DNA of 38,509 bases from Ornatilinea sp. (GTDB lineage: Bacteria; Chloroflexota; Anaerolineae; Anaerolineales; Anaerolineaceae): positions 1 through 38,509 of the forward strand of contig JAHDQE010000030.1 of assembly GCA_018433975.1 (NCBI GenBank), given 5' to 3'. The position numbers were made by a program, and so were the translations under genes. The notes under the pieces are model-generated. The model had not been told where the DNA came from and ran no database searches. It was given only the letters and a program-made list of their open reading frames with translations. Of this stretch, positions 23,989-31,947 are shown in pieces (position 1 is the first letter of the stretch; each line of letters starts with the position of its first letter).

Positions 23989-25746
23989 ATGACTACAAAA
24001 TATGAGCTTTACCGGCAGGCAAAAACGGCCCTGCCCGATCAAGTCCTGGCGTGGAATTTATATGGAGCGGGGATTGAAAATGTCGGTGAAGACGGCAAGC
24101 CGGAAAAAGAAACTCTGGCGCAGGAACCCGGCGACGATCAACTACTGGTGCGCATTGACAGCGTGGGGATGTGCTTTTCGGATCTTAAAGTGATCCGGCT
24201 GGGGCCCGACCACCCGAAACTCTACCACCGCGATATGAGAAAAGAACCGACCCGCCTGGGGCACGAGGTATCTCTGACCATTTTCAAGGTGGGGAAAAAC
24301 CTGCGGGACCATTATTATCCCGGCCAGCGGCTGGCGGTCCAACCGGATACTTACCAGAATGGGAAGAGCACGGCCTACGGCTACACCGTCCCCGGTGGGT
24401 TGATCCAATACCACCTCATCGGCCCAGAAGTGCTGGAAACGGATGAAGGGGAATGCCTCCTGCCGGTGAAGAATGAGAACATGAGCTATGCCGGGTCGTC
24501 TTTGTTGGAGCCATGGGGCTGTGTGATGGCAGCCTATACCCACCGCCGGCGGCTGCAGCCGCTGGAAAACGGCGTGATGTGGATTTTGGGCCGTCCCGGA
24601 GATGAGACCGTTTACCAGTTCTCAGACGGATTGGACGCGCCTTCGCTGATCGTCCTCACCGATGCGCCCAAATCGGTGGAAGCGCTGGCGCTGAAAAGTG
24701 GGGCGAAGGTGGAAGTGCGCAACGGGCTGGATGAAGCGGATTTTGAAGCCCTTTCGGCGGAATTTACCGCCGGACGCGGCTTTGATGACATCGTCGTCCT
24801 GGACCCGCGCTCGGCAAAACGCGTTGGCGCGGCAGCCCGTCTGATTGCCCGGCGCGGCGTGATGAATCTGGTGGGGAGTGAGCCGTTGGACGGCATGGTG
24901 GAGGGCGATGTGGGCCGCCTGCATTATGACTACATTGCTTTTGTGGGCAGCTCCGGCACGGACATTGCAGCTTCGTATGGCAAGGGGCGCAACCGCTGCG
25001 AACTGAAACCCAACGGCGTCGCGCTGTTTGTGGGCGCGGGCGGACCCATGGGGCAGATGCATGTGCAGCGCGCGATTGAACTGCCCGGCGGGCCGCGGGC
25101 GATCATTGCTACCGAGTTGAACGATGAACGGTTGGCGGCTTTGCGGGACCGCTTCCTGCCTCTGGCGGAGAAGAACGGCCGCGAGCTGGTCCTTTTCAAC
25201 CCCCAGAACGCTGCCCGTTCGCTGGAAGACCTGGTGATGGAGCTCAGCGAGGGACGCGGCGCGGATGATGTGGTGGTGTGCGTGCCCGTTGCGAAGCTGA
25301 TGGCCGAAAGTGCGGCCATGATGAGCCCGGACGGGATGCTGGTGCTCTTTGCCGGCGTGCCCAACGGCACCATGGCCCCGCTGGATTTCAGCCGGATTTA
25401 CCTGAACAACGCCCAGTATACCGGCACTTCCGGCCTTACGCTGGAAGACCAGAAACTGGTCCTCGACCGCTCATTGGCCGGTGCGCTTTCTCCTGAACTA
25501 TCCGTGGCGGCGATTGGCGGGATGAATGCGGCCCGCGAGGGCCTGATTGCCTTGAAAGAAGGGCATTATCCCGGTAAGATTGTTATTTTCCCGCAGATGC
25601 CGGATTTGCCGTTGATGGGTCTGGATGAAGTCCCCGAGAAGCTTCCTGAGGTTGGCGCGAAGCTGGGCCCGGGAAACGCCTGGACGCAGGAGGCAGAAGC
25701 CGAACTGTTTGAAGAATTCTGGCATCCGGAGACACAGGAAGCATGA
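23989..25746 (+). CDS. Long MDR zinc-type dehydrogenase with two Rossmann-like modules (sorbose-1-phosphate reductase-like)
   Basis: The 585-residue protein starts with a GroES-like alcohol-dehydrogenase domain: GMCFSDLKV (Cys62), RLGHEV (His92, Glu93) and LEPWGCVMAAY. It then has two successive nucleotide-binding-like modules. The first (about 195-330, MWILGRPGDETVY, LIVLTDAPKSVEALALKSGA) lacks a clean GxGxxG loop. The second (about 345-500, FVGAGGPMGQMH) keeps one. Ordinary MDR enzymes have about 350 residues and SorE-type sorbose-1-phosphate reductases about 410, so this is much longer. It probably oxidises or reduces a sugar-alcohol phosphate from the PTS. ATG 23989 has AGAGG upstream; 13 bp separate it from the PfkB gene. 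Confidence 0.85.
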   Translation: MTTKYELYRQAKTALPDQVLAWNLYGAGIENVGEDGKPEKETLAQEPGDDQLLVRIDSVGMCFSDLKVIRLGPDHPKLYHRDMRKEPTRLGHEVSLTIFKVGKNLRDHYYPGQRLAVQPDTYQNGKSTAYGYTVPGGLIQYHLIGPEVLETDEGECLLPVKNENMSYAGSSLLEPWGCVMAAYTHRRRLQPLENGVMWILGRPGDETVYQFSDGLDAPSLIVLTDAPKSVEALALKSGAKVEVRNGLDEADFEALSAEFTAGRGFDDIVVLDPRSAKRVGAAARLIARRGVMNLVGSEPLDGMVEGDVGRLHYDYIAFVGSSGTDIAASYGKGRNRCELKPNGVALFVGAGGPMGQMHVQRAIELPGGPRAIIATELNDERLAALRDRFLPLAEKNGRELVLFNPQNAARSLEDLVMELSEGRGADDVVVCVPVAKLMAESAAMMSPDGMLVLFAGVPNGTMAPLDFSRIYLNNAQYTGTSGLTLEDQKLVLDRSLAGALSPELSVAAIGGMNAAREGLIALKEGHYPGKIVIFPQMPDLPLMGLDEVPEKLPEVGAKLGPGNAWTQEAEAELFEEFWHPETQEA

Positions 25747-25759
25747 AGAAGGTGAACCC

Positions 25760-26683
25760 ATGATCTATACAGTGACATTGAACCCGGCCGTAGACCGCGA
25801 GATGCTGGTGCCGGAGATCCAGTACGATACGGTATTGCGCGCTCTCGATTGGCAGGTGGATTATGGGGGAAAGGGGTTTAACGTTTCACGGATGCTGCGC
25901 GCTCTGGGTGCGCCCTCGTGCGCGCTGGGGTTCGTGGGTGGCAAAAGTGGTGAAATTTTGCATGAAGGCCTGAACGCTCTGGATATCCAGACCGATTTTG
26001 TGTGGGTTGAGGGGGAAACCCGCACCAACATCAGTATTGTCACCCCCGACCATGCCCATTATTTAAAAGTCAACGAACCCGGCCCGGAAATTTCGGCTGC
26101 CAGCCAGCGGGAGTTCATTGAACGCATGCGCGGCCTGGTCCGGCCGGATGATTGGTGGGTGCTGGCGGGGAGTTTGCCGCCCGGTGTGCCCGACACGATG
26201 TATGCGGAGATGATCCGCGTGATTGAGGCGGGCGGTGCGCATACGCTCCTGGATTCCAGCGGCGCGGCTTTGGAACACGGCTGCCGGGCGGGCGCTTATC
26301 TGGTCAAGCCCAACAGTTTTGAGGCGGAAAAATTGACCGGCATTCCCATCCACGGGACGCAGGACGCGCTTCGGGCGGCGGCCCGCATTCAGGAGATCGG
26401 CGCATCGGTGGTGATCATCTCGCTGGGCAAAGATGGGGCCATGCTCGTCAGCCGGCAGGAGAGCTGGATCGCACACAGCCCCAAGATCGAAGAAAGCAAC
26501 CCGATCGGCGCCGGAGATTCTCTGGTGGGGGGAGTGGTCTGGGCGATGAGCACCGGTTGTTCTTTGAAGGAAGCGCTGTGCTGGGGCGTCGCCTGCGGGG
26601 CCGCGTCTGCCAGCCAGGACGGCACCGCGGTGGGCGGACGTGAACTGGTGGAAGAACTTTACGGCAGGGTAATGGTTGAATAA
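25760..26683 (+). CDS. PfkB-family sugar-phosphate kinase (1-phosphofructokinase/tagatose-6-phosphate kinase-like)
   Basis: The 307-residue protein begins MIYTVTLNPAVDREM like FruK/LacC, has the substrate loop DYGGKGFNVSRMLRALG and the C-terminal PfkB signature NPIGAGDSLVGG with the catalytic Asp near residue 253. It phosphorylates a sugar monophosphate to a bisphosphate ready for aldolase cleavage, which fits a ketose 1-phosphate or 6-phosphate made by the preceding dehydrogenase. I start at ATG 25760 behind AAGGTG; the longer frame from 25625 would overlap the upstream gene by about 120 bp. Followed by a strong hairpin at 26692-26735. Confidence 0.92.
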   Translation: MIYTVTLNPAVDREMLVPEIQYDTVLRALDWQVDYGGKGFNVSRMLRALGAPSCALGFVGGKSGEILHEGLNALDIQTDFVWVEGETRTNISIVTPDHAHYLKVNEPGPEISAASQREFIERMRGLVRPDDWWVLAGSLPPGVPDTMYAEMIRVIEAGGAHTLLDSSGAALEHGCRAGAYLVKPNSFEAEKLTGIPIHGTQDALRAAARIQEIGASVVIISLGKDGAMLVSRQESWIAHSPKIEESNPIGAGDSLVGGVVWAMSTGCSLKEALCWGVACGAASASQDGTAVGGRELVEELYGRVMVE

Positions 26684-26691
26684 CCCGGCGG

Positions 26692-26740
26692 AATGTCCGC
26701 TGCGGGAGCATCCGGAAGGGGCCGCAGCGGACATTTTGTC
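26692..26740 (+). terminator. Intrinsic terminator of operon B
   Basis: The perfect 14-bp stem AATGTCCGCTGCGG (26692-26705) / CCGCAGCGGACATT (26722-26735) has a 16-nt loop and a short T-run (TTTTG). It lies just after the PfkB stop and suggests that the LacI gene is transcribed mainly from its own promoter. Confidence 0.75.
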
Positions 26741-26849
26741 ATACGATGATTTGAAGAAAGAAACATTCCCTCCGGAGCGGCGAAAAGGGGCTTTGCCGTC
26801 TCCGGTGGGGAGAGAGGCGTTCCTCAGGCCAGATTTTGAGCGGAGCAGG

Positions 26850-26878
26850 TTCGATTATTTCACGAAACGTGTTAAACT
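26850..26878 (+). promoter_or_regulatory. Candidate promoter of the LacI-family gene with a small palindrome
   Basis: TTCGAT (26850-26855), 17 bp and TAAACT (26873-26878) form a modest promoter. The spacer holds the palindrome CACGAAACGTG (26861-26871), which partly resembles the CG-centred operators of operons A and B and could serve autoregulation. Confidence 0.4.
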
Positions 26879-26966
26879 TAAGAGCGGCGGCCTGTCCGGT
26901 GGAATCGGGAGTAAAATAGATCATCCATTTGGAAAAGATTAAGGCCGGATTTCTGGAGAGAACGTT

Positions 26967-27959
26967 ATGGCAAGTATCAAAGAGGTGGCTGAAGCTGCCG
27001 GGGTCTCCACCGCGACAGTGTCCCGGGTATTGTCCAATAAACCCTATGTGCGCTCGGAGATGCGTGACCGGGTCATGCAGGCCGTGGAAGAGTTGGGCTA
27101 CCGCCCCAATCTGATCGCCCGCAGCCTGCGCTCGCAGCGCTCCAGTTCAATCGGGTTGATTGTCTCGGATATCCGTAACCCCTATTTCACTTCGGTCAGC
27201 CGGGCGGTGGAAGATACTGCCTACGAACAGGGCTACAGCGTGATCTTCTGTAACACGGATGAAAACCCGGATAAAGAAGCCCTTTACCTGCATTTGATGC
27301 GGGACCAGAACGTGGCCGGCGTGATTTTCTCTCCCACCCGGCAGGCTTCCGCGGATCTGAATGCGTTTAACATTGATTTCCCGATTGTGGTTGTAGACCG
27401 CTCCATTGAACCCTGTGATTTCCCGGTGGATGTGATCCGGATTGATAATGTGGACGCCGCTTACCGCCTGACCGAGCATTTGATCGCGAACGGCTACCGC
27501 CGCATCGCGGGCCTGTTCGGAGAAGCCAGCACCACCGGGCGTGAGCGCCGCACCGGGTATGAGAAAGCCTTGCAGGCGCACAACCTGAGTCCTCTGGCGA
27601 ACTATGTCCCCCCGCGGATCGAAGCCGGGGCGGAAGCGGCCAGAGCGCTGCTGAAATCGGATTCTCCCCCGGATGCCTTTCTGACAACGAACAGCCTTTT
27701 GATGGCGGGGGCGCTGGTCGCCATCCGTGATCTGGACTTGCGGGTCCCCGACCAGGTGGGGCTGGTGGGCTTTGATAAGACCACCTGGTCCACACTGGTG
27801 CAGCCTTCCATCACGCTGATCGACCAGCCGACCTATCAAATTGGCCGGACCGCGACGGAACTGCTGCTGGAACGCATCCAGGACCCCGATTGTCCGTCCC
27901 GCGAGGTGATCCTGGACGGGAAATTGGTGCTGGGCGGCTCCAGCGCGCCGCGTTCCTGA
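26967..27959 (+). CDS. LacI/GalR-family transcriptional regulator
   Basis: The 330-residue protein has an N-terminal LacI headpiece (SIKEVAEAAGVSTATVSRVLS, residues 3-23; hinge YRPNLIARSLRSQRS) and a periplasmic-binding-protein-like effector domain (SIGLIVSDIRNPYFTSV, VAGVIFSPT, FPIVVVDRS, DAFLTTNSLLMAGAL, VGLVGFDKTTWSTLVQPSITLIDQP). It is the obvious candidate to bind the paired TGTAATCGTTTACA-like operators at 15154-15192 and 23296-23334 and to respond to the pathway sugar or its phosphate. ATG 26967 follows GGAGAG at 8 bp. The operator assignment is inference from proximity and motif class. Confidence 0.94.
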   Translation: MASIKEVAEAAGVSTATVSRVLSNKPYVRSEMRDRVMQAVEELGYRPNLIARSLRSQRSSSIGLIVSDIRNPYFTSVSRAVEDTAYEQGYSVIFCNTDENPDKEALYLHLMRDQNVAGVIFSPTRQASADLNAFNIDFPIVVVDRSIEPCDFPVDVIRIDNVDAAYRLTEHLIANGYRRIAGLFGEASTTGRERRTGYEKALQAHNLSPLANYVPPRIEAGAEAARALLKSDSPPDAFLTTNSLLMAGALVAIRDLDLRVPDQVGLVGFDKTTWSTLVQPSITLIDQPTYQIGRTATELLLERIQDPDCPSREVILDGKLVLGGSSAPRS

Positions 27960-28355
27960 CGGCTGCCATCCGGCAGGATTTGCTTTAACGACTTCCCCAA
28001 CTGAAATGTAATTCTTTGTAGTCACTCATTTTCGTGACGGTTGTTTTTTGCATTCGTCCCGCCCTCGGCTGCGGCTTTTGGGGCGCGGGGTTGCTTCGGG
28101 CTAAAACCCAAAAATACAGCTAACACCGAAGAACCAAAGACCGCCAGCATCGGAATTTAAAATCAAAGAGGCGCATCCAAGAAGGAGTCGCCTTTCTTAA
28201 AAAGATTTATTGAGTAAATCCGGATCTCACAGATAAAAAGTTTGATTTAAATCCTCAAAAGATATAATATTAATTGATAATAGTACCAATTCATACCTTT
28301 AATTCCACATAATGAATTGAGTTATGATGCCTGCTTTTATTAGGGAGGTTTTAAA
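27960..28355. other. Junction between the sugar regulon and the AT-rich island
   Basis: No gene is visible. Base composition falls sharply from about 28120 onward. A weak promoter-like pair TTTGAT (28241-28246), 16 bp and TATAAT (28263-28268) precedes the next gene. No clean terminator is seen after the LacI gene. Confidence 0.4.
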
Positions 28356-29072
28356 ATGGCAAAGGGATTTCAGTACCGAGAAATCAAGAATTTCATTGAG
28401 CTTAAAATTAGCAAAACGTACACTACTACTTGTCAAATGTCTCTTAGTATTCCTGGAATTGATGGGGATGACACAATTAAAAGTGAAATAAGATATCTTG
28501 GTGGAAGTGCCCACAAAGATTTTTATAGATATCATGTTATTCATGAATCTGAAAAGCCTTTTTGTGTTCGATTTGATAATATCCAACGAGACTCAGTAAT
28601 TCTTATTGATAAATTCAATCTATATGTGCCAATAAATAAGACTTATGTTTGGGCGGACACTAATTCTAAAAATTGTAATGAGTTATTTAAACGGATAAAA
28701 AATACAGAACAATCCCTAAGAAACAAATTTTTATTTGAGGAACGCGAAATAAATTTAGTTGCTTTTATTAATGCTAATATGACAGAAATTACTGGAGGGC
28801 ATTTTAATCAACTAACTATCGCCGATGTTCGTGCAGCGGCATTGTTTGGCCCTCATGTTGGAGAAAGTGAAGATTGGCAAAGATATGAAAATAGTGGAGA
28901 AATTTCTGCGGTAACTGCACAAGTGAATTTTAGGAACACTTCTCAAAGAGTGATGATTACTAGAAATGGTGGGATTGTTGTTTATTCTGCACTCTCCGAA
29001 GGAGATAATTTAGAACTTATCGAACAAATAAATGACTGGATTGGTTCCTTTGTTGTTGATCTTAAGAATTAG
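28356..29072 (+). CDS. Hypothetical protein, AT-rich island
   Basis: The 238-residue soluble protein is not recognised. It has no signal peptide or membrane span, a beta-rich N-terminal half with several charged turns, and a C-terminal section EISAVTAQVNFRNTSQRVMITRNGGIVVYSALSEGD that looks like a beta-sheet domain. The strong RBS GGGAGG precedes ATG 28356. Very AT-rich compared with the sugar genes. Its stop overlaps the stop of the convergent gene at 29062-29862 by 11 bp, so the two form a tail-to-tail pair. Function unknown. Confidence 0.75.
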   Translation: MAKGFQYREIKNFIELKISKTYTTTCQMSLSIPGIDGDDTIKSEIRYLGGSAHKDFYRYHVIHESEKPFCVRFDNIQRDSVILIDKFNLYVPINKTYVWADTNSKNCNELFKRIKNTEQSLRNKFLFEEREINLVAFINANMTEITGGHFNQLTIADVRAAALFGPHVGESEDWQRYENSGEISAVTAQVNFRNTSQRVMITRNGGIVVYSALSEGDNLELIEQINDWIGSFVVDLKN

Positions 29073-29862
29073 TTAAATCTAGAGTTGCTAATGTGATATA
29101 TCTTTTTGAAAGAGTTTGAAAATTTATCAAGTTTTTTGTAACAAAAGAAACTTTATGTGCATTAACCTCAACTCTTTCATTTTGAGAACCTATTTTCTCA
29201 TCCCAAACGATATTAAATCTCACCAAACTTCTTTCTGGTAATCGTAGTTTACGAATAAAAAGTCCAAAGTAAGGATTTGAGTTCTCAAATTTAACATTAA
29301 ACGAATATTTCTCGTTTATTGGATTTACGACAGGCAAGATTTTTTGATTGATAAAAGCAATTAATTTATCAAGCGTATCATCGCTTTGTCTGAATGGAAC
29401 TAATAATTCAGAAATATCGATTCGCAAAGTGGAAAATTCGTCTCCTGTGCTATCTCCCCAAGTTATTTGTTGAATGTGAATATTGCACCCCAAATCTGGA
29501 AGTTCTATTATCTTATCTTTTGGCTCATTATGCCAAGTTTTTGCATTTTTATAAAATGAAAATAAATCTGTAAATATTTGATCAATAATATTTTGATTTA
29601 CATTTCCATCAAATTCAACAGCCAAAGACCAATCAACTCTGGTGTTAAAAATCCACATAATTTTCTTTGTTGCCCAAAAATAAAATCGGCCATTGTTATC
29701 ATAAAACAATTTTAAAATTAAAGAAATCCATGCCGGGGCCATTAAATAAGCAATTATTGGGTGAATATTAGGAAAAATTATTGGAATCGCAGGACCAATT
29801 AGAGCATAACCAATACCTACATATTTGATAATTTTTGAAAACAAATTTGATGTTTGTTGCAT
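29062..29862 (-). CDS. Hypothetical membrane-anchored protein, AT-rich island
   Basis: The 266-residue product has two close N-terminal hydrophobic spans (IIKYVGIGYALIGPAIPIIF and IIAYLMAPAWISLILKLFY) followed by about 200 soluble residues with mixed alpha/beta pattern. It looks like a membrane-tethered cytosolic domain. I do not recognise a family. I start at ATG 29862 because AAAGGTG lies 5 bp upstream; a frame start at 29892 adds 10 residues without an RBS. Convergent overlap with the gene at 28356-29072. Layout (membrane pair plus soluble domain) is common among defence and stress effectors, but that is only a hint. Confidence 0.75.
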   Translation of the reverse strand: MQQTSNLFSKIIKYVGIGYALIGPAIPIIFPNIHPIIAYLMAPAWISLILKLFYDNNGRFYFWATKKIMWIFNTRVDWSLAVEFDGNVNQNIIDQIFTDLFSFYKNAKTWHNEPKDKIIELPDLGCNIHIQQITWGDSTGDEFSTLRIDISELLVPFRQSDDTLDKLIAFINQKILPVVNPINEKYSFNVKFENSNPYFGLFIRKLRLPERSLVRFNIVWDEKIGSQNERVEVNAHKVSFVTKNLINFQTLSKRYITLATLDLTNS

Positions 29863-30026
29863 GTGTACACCTTTTATTTTATAAAAGAACAATTGTTCTC
29901 TTTAATATTATTTCATAATTAATTCAAAGTCAACTTACAATCGGTAAATATTACTTGCACCCAATACAACACTGGAGAAATCTCACAAAAATAATTTATT
30001 CTAAACCGCCCTAAACATATATTCAT

Positions 30027-30068
30027 ATTATACACAAACGCAAGCCGCCGCCAGGCCTAAATTAGGCC
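30027..30068 (-). repeat. Degenerate dispersed intergenic repeat, copy Y, with a palindrome
   Basis: On the minus strand this site reads GGCGGCTTGCGTTTGTGTATAAT, matching the order seen in copy W (2311-2432), and starts with the perfect palindrome GGCCTAA-A-TTAGGCC (30054-30068). It lies upstream of the minus-strand gene at 29062-29862. Confidence 0.45.
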
Positions 30069-30222
30069 AATCGCATTCTCCAAATTTTGGTCACAACCTT
30101 CCCACTTTCATTTCAATAATGGCAGCACTAAAACCAATTAGCCCCATTTTATGCTGAAAAATTGGATATTTTGACAGTTATTTTCCACAAGAAATTAGAA
30201 TGCGATTGTCCTGAGGCCTAAA
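30065..30222. repeat. Inverted repeat pair bounding about 120 bp
   Basis: AATCGCATTCT (30069-30079) and its exact complement AGAATGCGATT (30197-30207) are each followed outward by a TAGGCC/GGCCTA segment. The pair encloses a non-coding AT-rich stretch and could be the ends of a MITE-like remnant or a large hairpin upstream of the TIR gene. Confidence 0.5.
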
Positions 30223-30228
30223 TCATAT

Positions 30229-30257
30229 TTGCTTGTAAATTCAGATTATGTTATTCT
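30229..30257 (+). promoter_or_regulatory. Candidate promoter of the TIR-TPR gene
   Basis: TTGCTT (30229-30234), a 17-bp spacer and TATTCT (30252-30257) lie about 50 bp before the gene start at 30305. Confidence 0.45.
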
Positions 30258-30304
30258 GAAAATGTGCGGATCGTGTACGGTGTAAATAATTGAGGTATCA
30301 AGCT

Positions 30305-31759
30305 ATGGGTCGGGTAGAAAAAACAGTATTTATCAGCTACCGTCATACAAATGTTCCCTGGGCATTGTCAATATCCCAGTATCTTACAATTCACGGTTTT
30401 GATGTGTTTTTGGATTATAAGAGCATCAACAGCGGGGATTTTGAACAAACAATTACTGAAAATGTTAAAGCACGGGCACATTTTTTGGTCTTGTTGGCGC
30501 CTTCTGCTCTGGAGGGTTGTGAGAGGCCCAAAGACTGGTTGCGCCGTGAAATTGAACTGGCTCTGGAAAGTAAACGAAATATCGTCCCGATTATGCTGGA
30601 GAGCTTTGACTTTGGCGCTCCGGAGACTTTAAAATATCTAACCGGAAAATTAGAGAAGTTAAAGCATTACCAGGGGTTGAATTTGCCAGCGGATTACTTT
30701 GAAGAAGGCATGCAGCGTTTGTGTGATCGCTTCTTGAATATCTCCTTAGAAGCCGTAATCCATCCAGTATCCAATAATGTTCAGCAGATTGTTGAAGAAC
30801 AAAAAAGAGAAGTGGCTAAAGAAGCTAAGGTTGAGGAGAAAATTTTATCTGCCAGTGAATGGTTTGAAAGAGGGTATAAATCAAAGGAACCACAAGAACA
30901 AATAAGGTACTATACCAAAGCAATTGAATTAAACTCAAAATTTGTAGAAGCCTACTCTAACCGGGGCGACTGCTATGCCAACCTGGAGCAGTACCAACGG
31001 GCTATCAAAGACTATGACCAGGCCATCCAGCTGAACCCAGAAGACGCCGCGGCCTACTACAACCGGGGCACCAGTTATGCCGACCTCTGGCAGTACGAAC
31101 GGGCTATCAAAGACTATGACCAGGCCATCCAGCTGAACCCAGAAGACGCCGTGGCCTACTGCAGCCGGGGCGACTGTTTTTACTACCTGGAGCAGTACCA
31201 ACGGGCTATTGAAGACTATGATCAGGCCATCCAGCTGAACCCGGAAGACGCAGGTGTCTACGACCAACGGGGCTTCTGCTATAACAGCCTGGGGCAGCAC
31301 CAACGGGCTATGGAAAACTTTCACCAAGCCGCCCTGCTGGATCCGGAATATGCAGCAGTTTATTACAACTGGGGCATCAGCTATGCCAACCTGGGGCAAC
31401 ACGAGCAAGCCATCAAAAACTATGACCAGGCCATCCAGCTGAACCCAAAATACGCAGATGCCTACTGCAGCCGAGGCATCAGTTTTAACTACCTGGGGCA
31501 GTACCAACGGGCTATCAAAGACTATGACAAGGCCATCCAGCTGAACCCGGAAGACGCAACGGCTTATTACAAAAAAGCCTGTTGTTATGCATTGCAAGGG
31601 ATGGTGATAGAAGCAACGAATTGGCTTCGTCAGACACTAACCAAAGACGCAGAGAAATATTGTAAATTAGTAAAACAGGAAAGTGATTTTGACAGGATAA
31701 GGTGTGATGAGAAGTTTCAGAAGTTGCTGGAAGAATTCTGCAAAAATGAAAATGAATAG
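30305..31759 (+). CDS. TIR domain protein with C-terminal TPR array
   Basis: The 484-residue protein has an N-terminal TIR domain (about 5-145): KTVFISYRHTN, FDVFLDYKSIN, HFLVLLAPSALEGCERPKDWLRREIELAL with Glu82 in the position of the NADase catalytic Glu, and NIVPIMLE. A charged linker (150-200) leads to about seven 34-residue tetratricopeptide repeats (consensus YxxRGxxYxxLxQYxRAIKDYDQAIQLNPEDA), then a capping helix region ending DFDRIRCDEKFQKLLEEF. Bacterial TIR proteins often degrade NAD+ or make signals in phage defence; TPRs usually bind a partner or sensor. I start at ATG 30305 behind TGAGGT (30291-30296). An earlier TTG frame start at 30290 overlaps that RBS. No known partner gene is adjacent. 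Confidence 0.9.
   Translation: MGRVEKTVFISYRHTNVPWALSISQYLTIHGFDVFLDYKSINSGDFEQTITENVKARAHFLVLLAPSALEGCERPKDWLRREIELALESKRNIVPIMLESFDFGAPETLKYLTGKLEKLKHYQGLNLPADYFEEGMQRLCDRFLNISLEAVIHPVSNNVQQIVEEQKREVAKEAKVEEKILSASEWFERGYKSKEPQEQIRYYTKAIELNSKFVEAYSNRGDCYANLEQYQRAIKDYDQAIQLNPEDAAAYYNRGTSYADLWQYERAIKDYDQAIQLNPEDAVAYCSRGDCFYYLEQYQRAIEDYDQAIQLNPEDAGVYDQRGFCYNSLGQHQRAMENFHQAALLDPEYAAVYYNWGISYANLGQHEQAIKNYDQAIQLNPKYADAYCSRGISFNYLGQYQRAIKDYDKAIQLNPEDATAYYKKACCYALQGMVIEATNWLRQTLTKDAEKYCKLVKQESDFDRIRCDEKFQKLLEEFCKNENE
30955..31560 (+). repeat. 102-bp tandem coding repeats of the TPR array
   Basis: The TPR units are nearly identical at DNA level, not only in protein. The segment CGGGCTATCAAAGACTATGA recurs at about 102-bp spacing near 31000, 31100 and 31510, with diverged units between. 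This points to recent duplication or gene conversion, and to copy-number change by recombination. Confidence 0.85.
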
Positions 31760-31841
31760 CTGGTAGAGTGCGTTCCTAACACGCCAACCTTTTCTCTTTT
31801 TACTCCCACCATAATTAGAATATTTCCCCGGTTTTCTAACA

Positions 31842-31916
31842 GCAAGCCGCCGCCAACAACAGCGGCCGCTTGCAAACCCACACCCAAGCCGCGCTCACTG
31901 TCACAAACAAACCGCG
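31842..31916 (-). repeat. Degenerate dispersed intergenic repeat, copy X, with hairpin
   Basis: GCAAGCCGCCGC (31842-31853) pairs with GCGGCCGCTTGC (31862-31873), one mismatch in 12. The same site has ACTGTCACAAACAAACCGCG (31897-31916), which recurs with one mismatch at 33158-33177. On the minus strand it precedes TGTTAGAAAAC. It sits between the convergent TIR-TPR and cyclotransferase genes. Confidence 0.55.
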
Positions 31917-31947
31917 CCGCTTTCTAGGCAAGGGTTTACTACTGATT

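Noticed and set aside
30955..31560. Regular direct repeats that could suggest a CRISPR array
   Set aside because: The 102-bp period is in frame and encodes TPR units; there are no short repeats with unique spacers.
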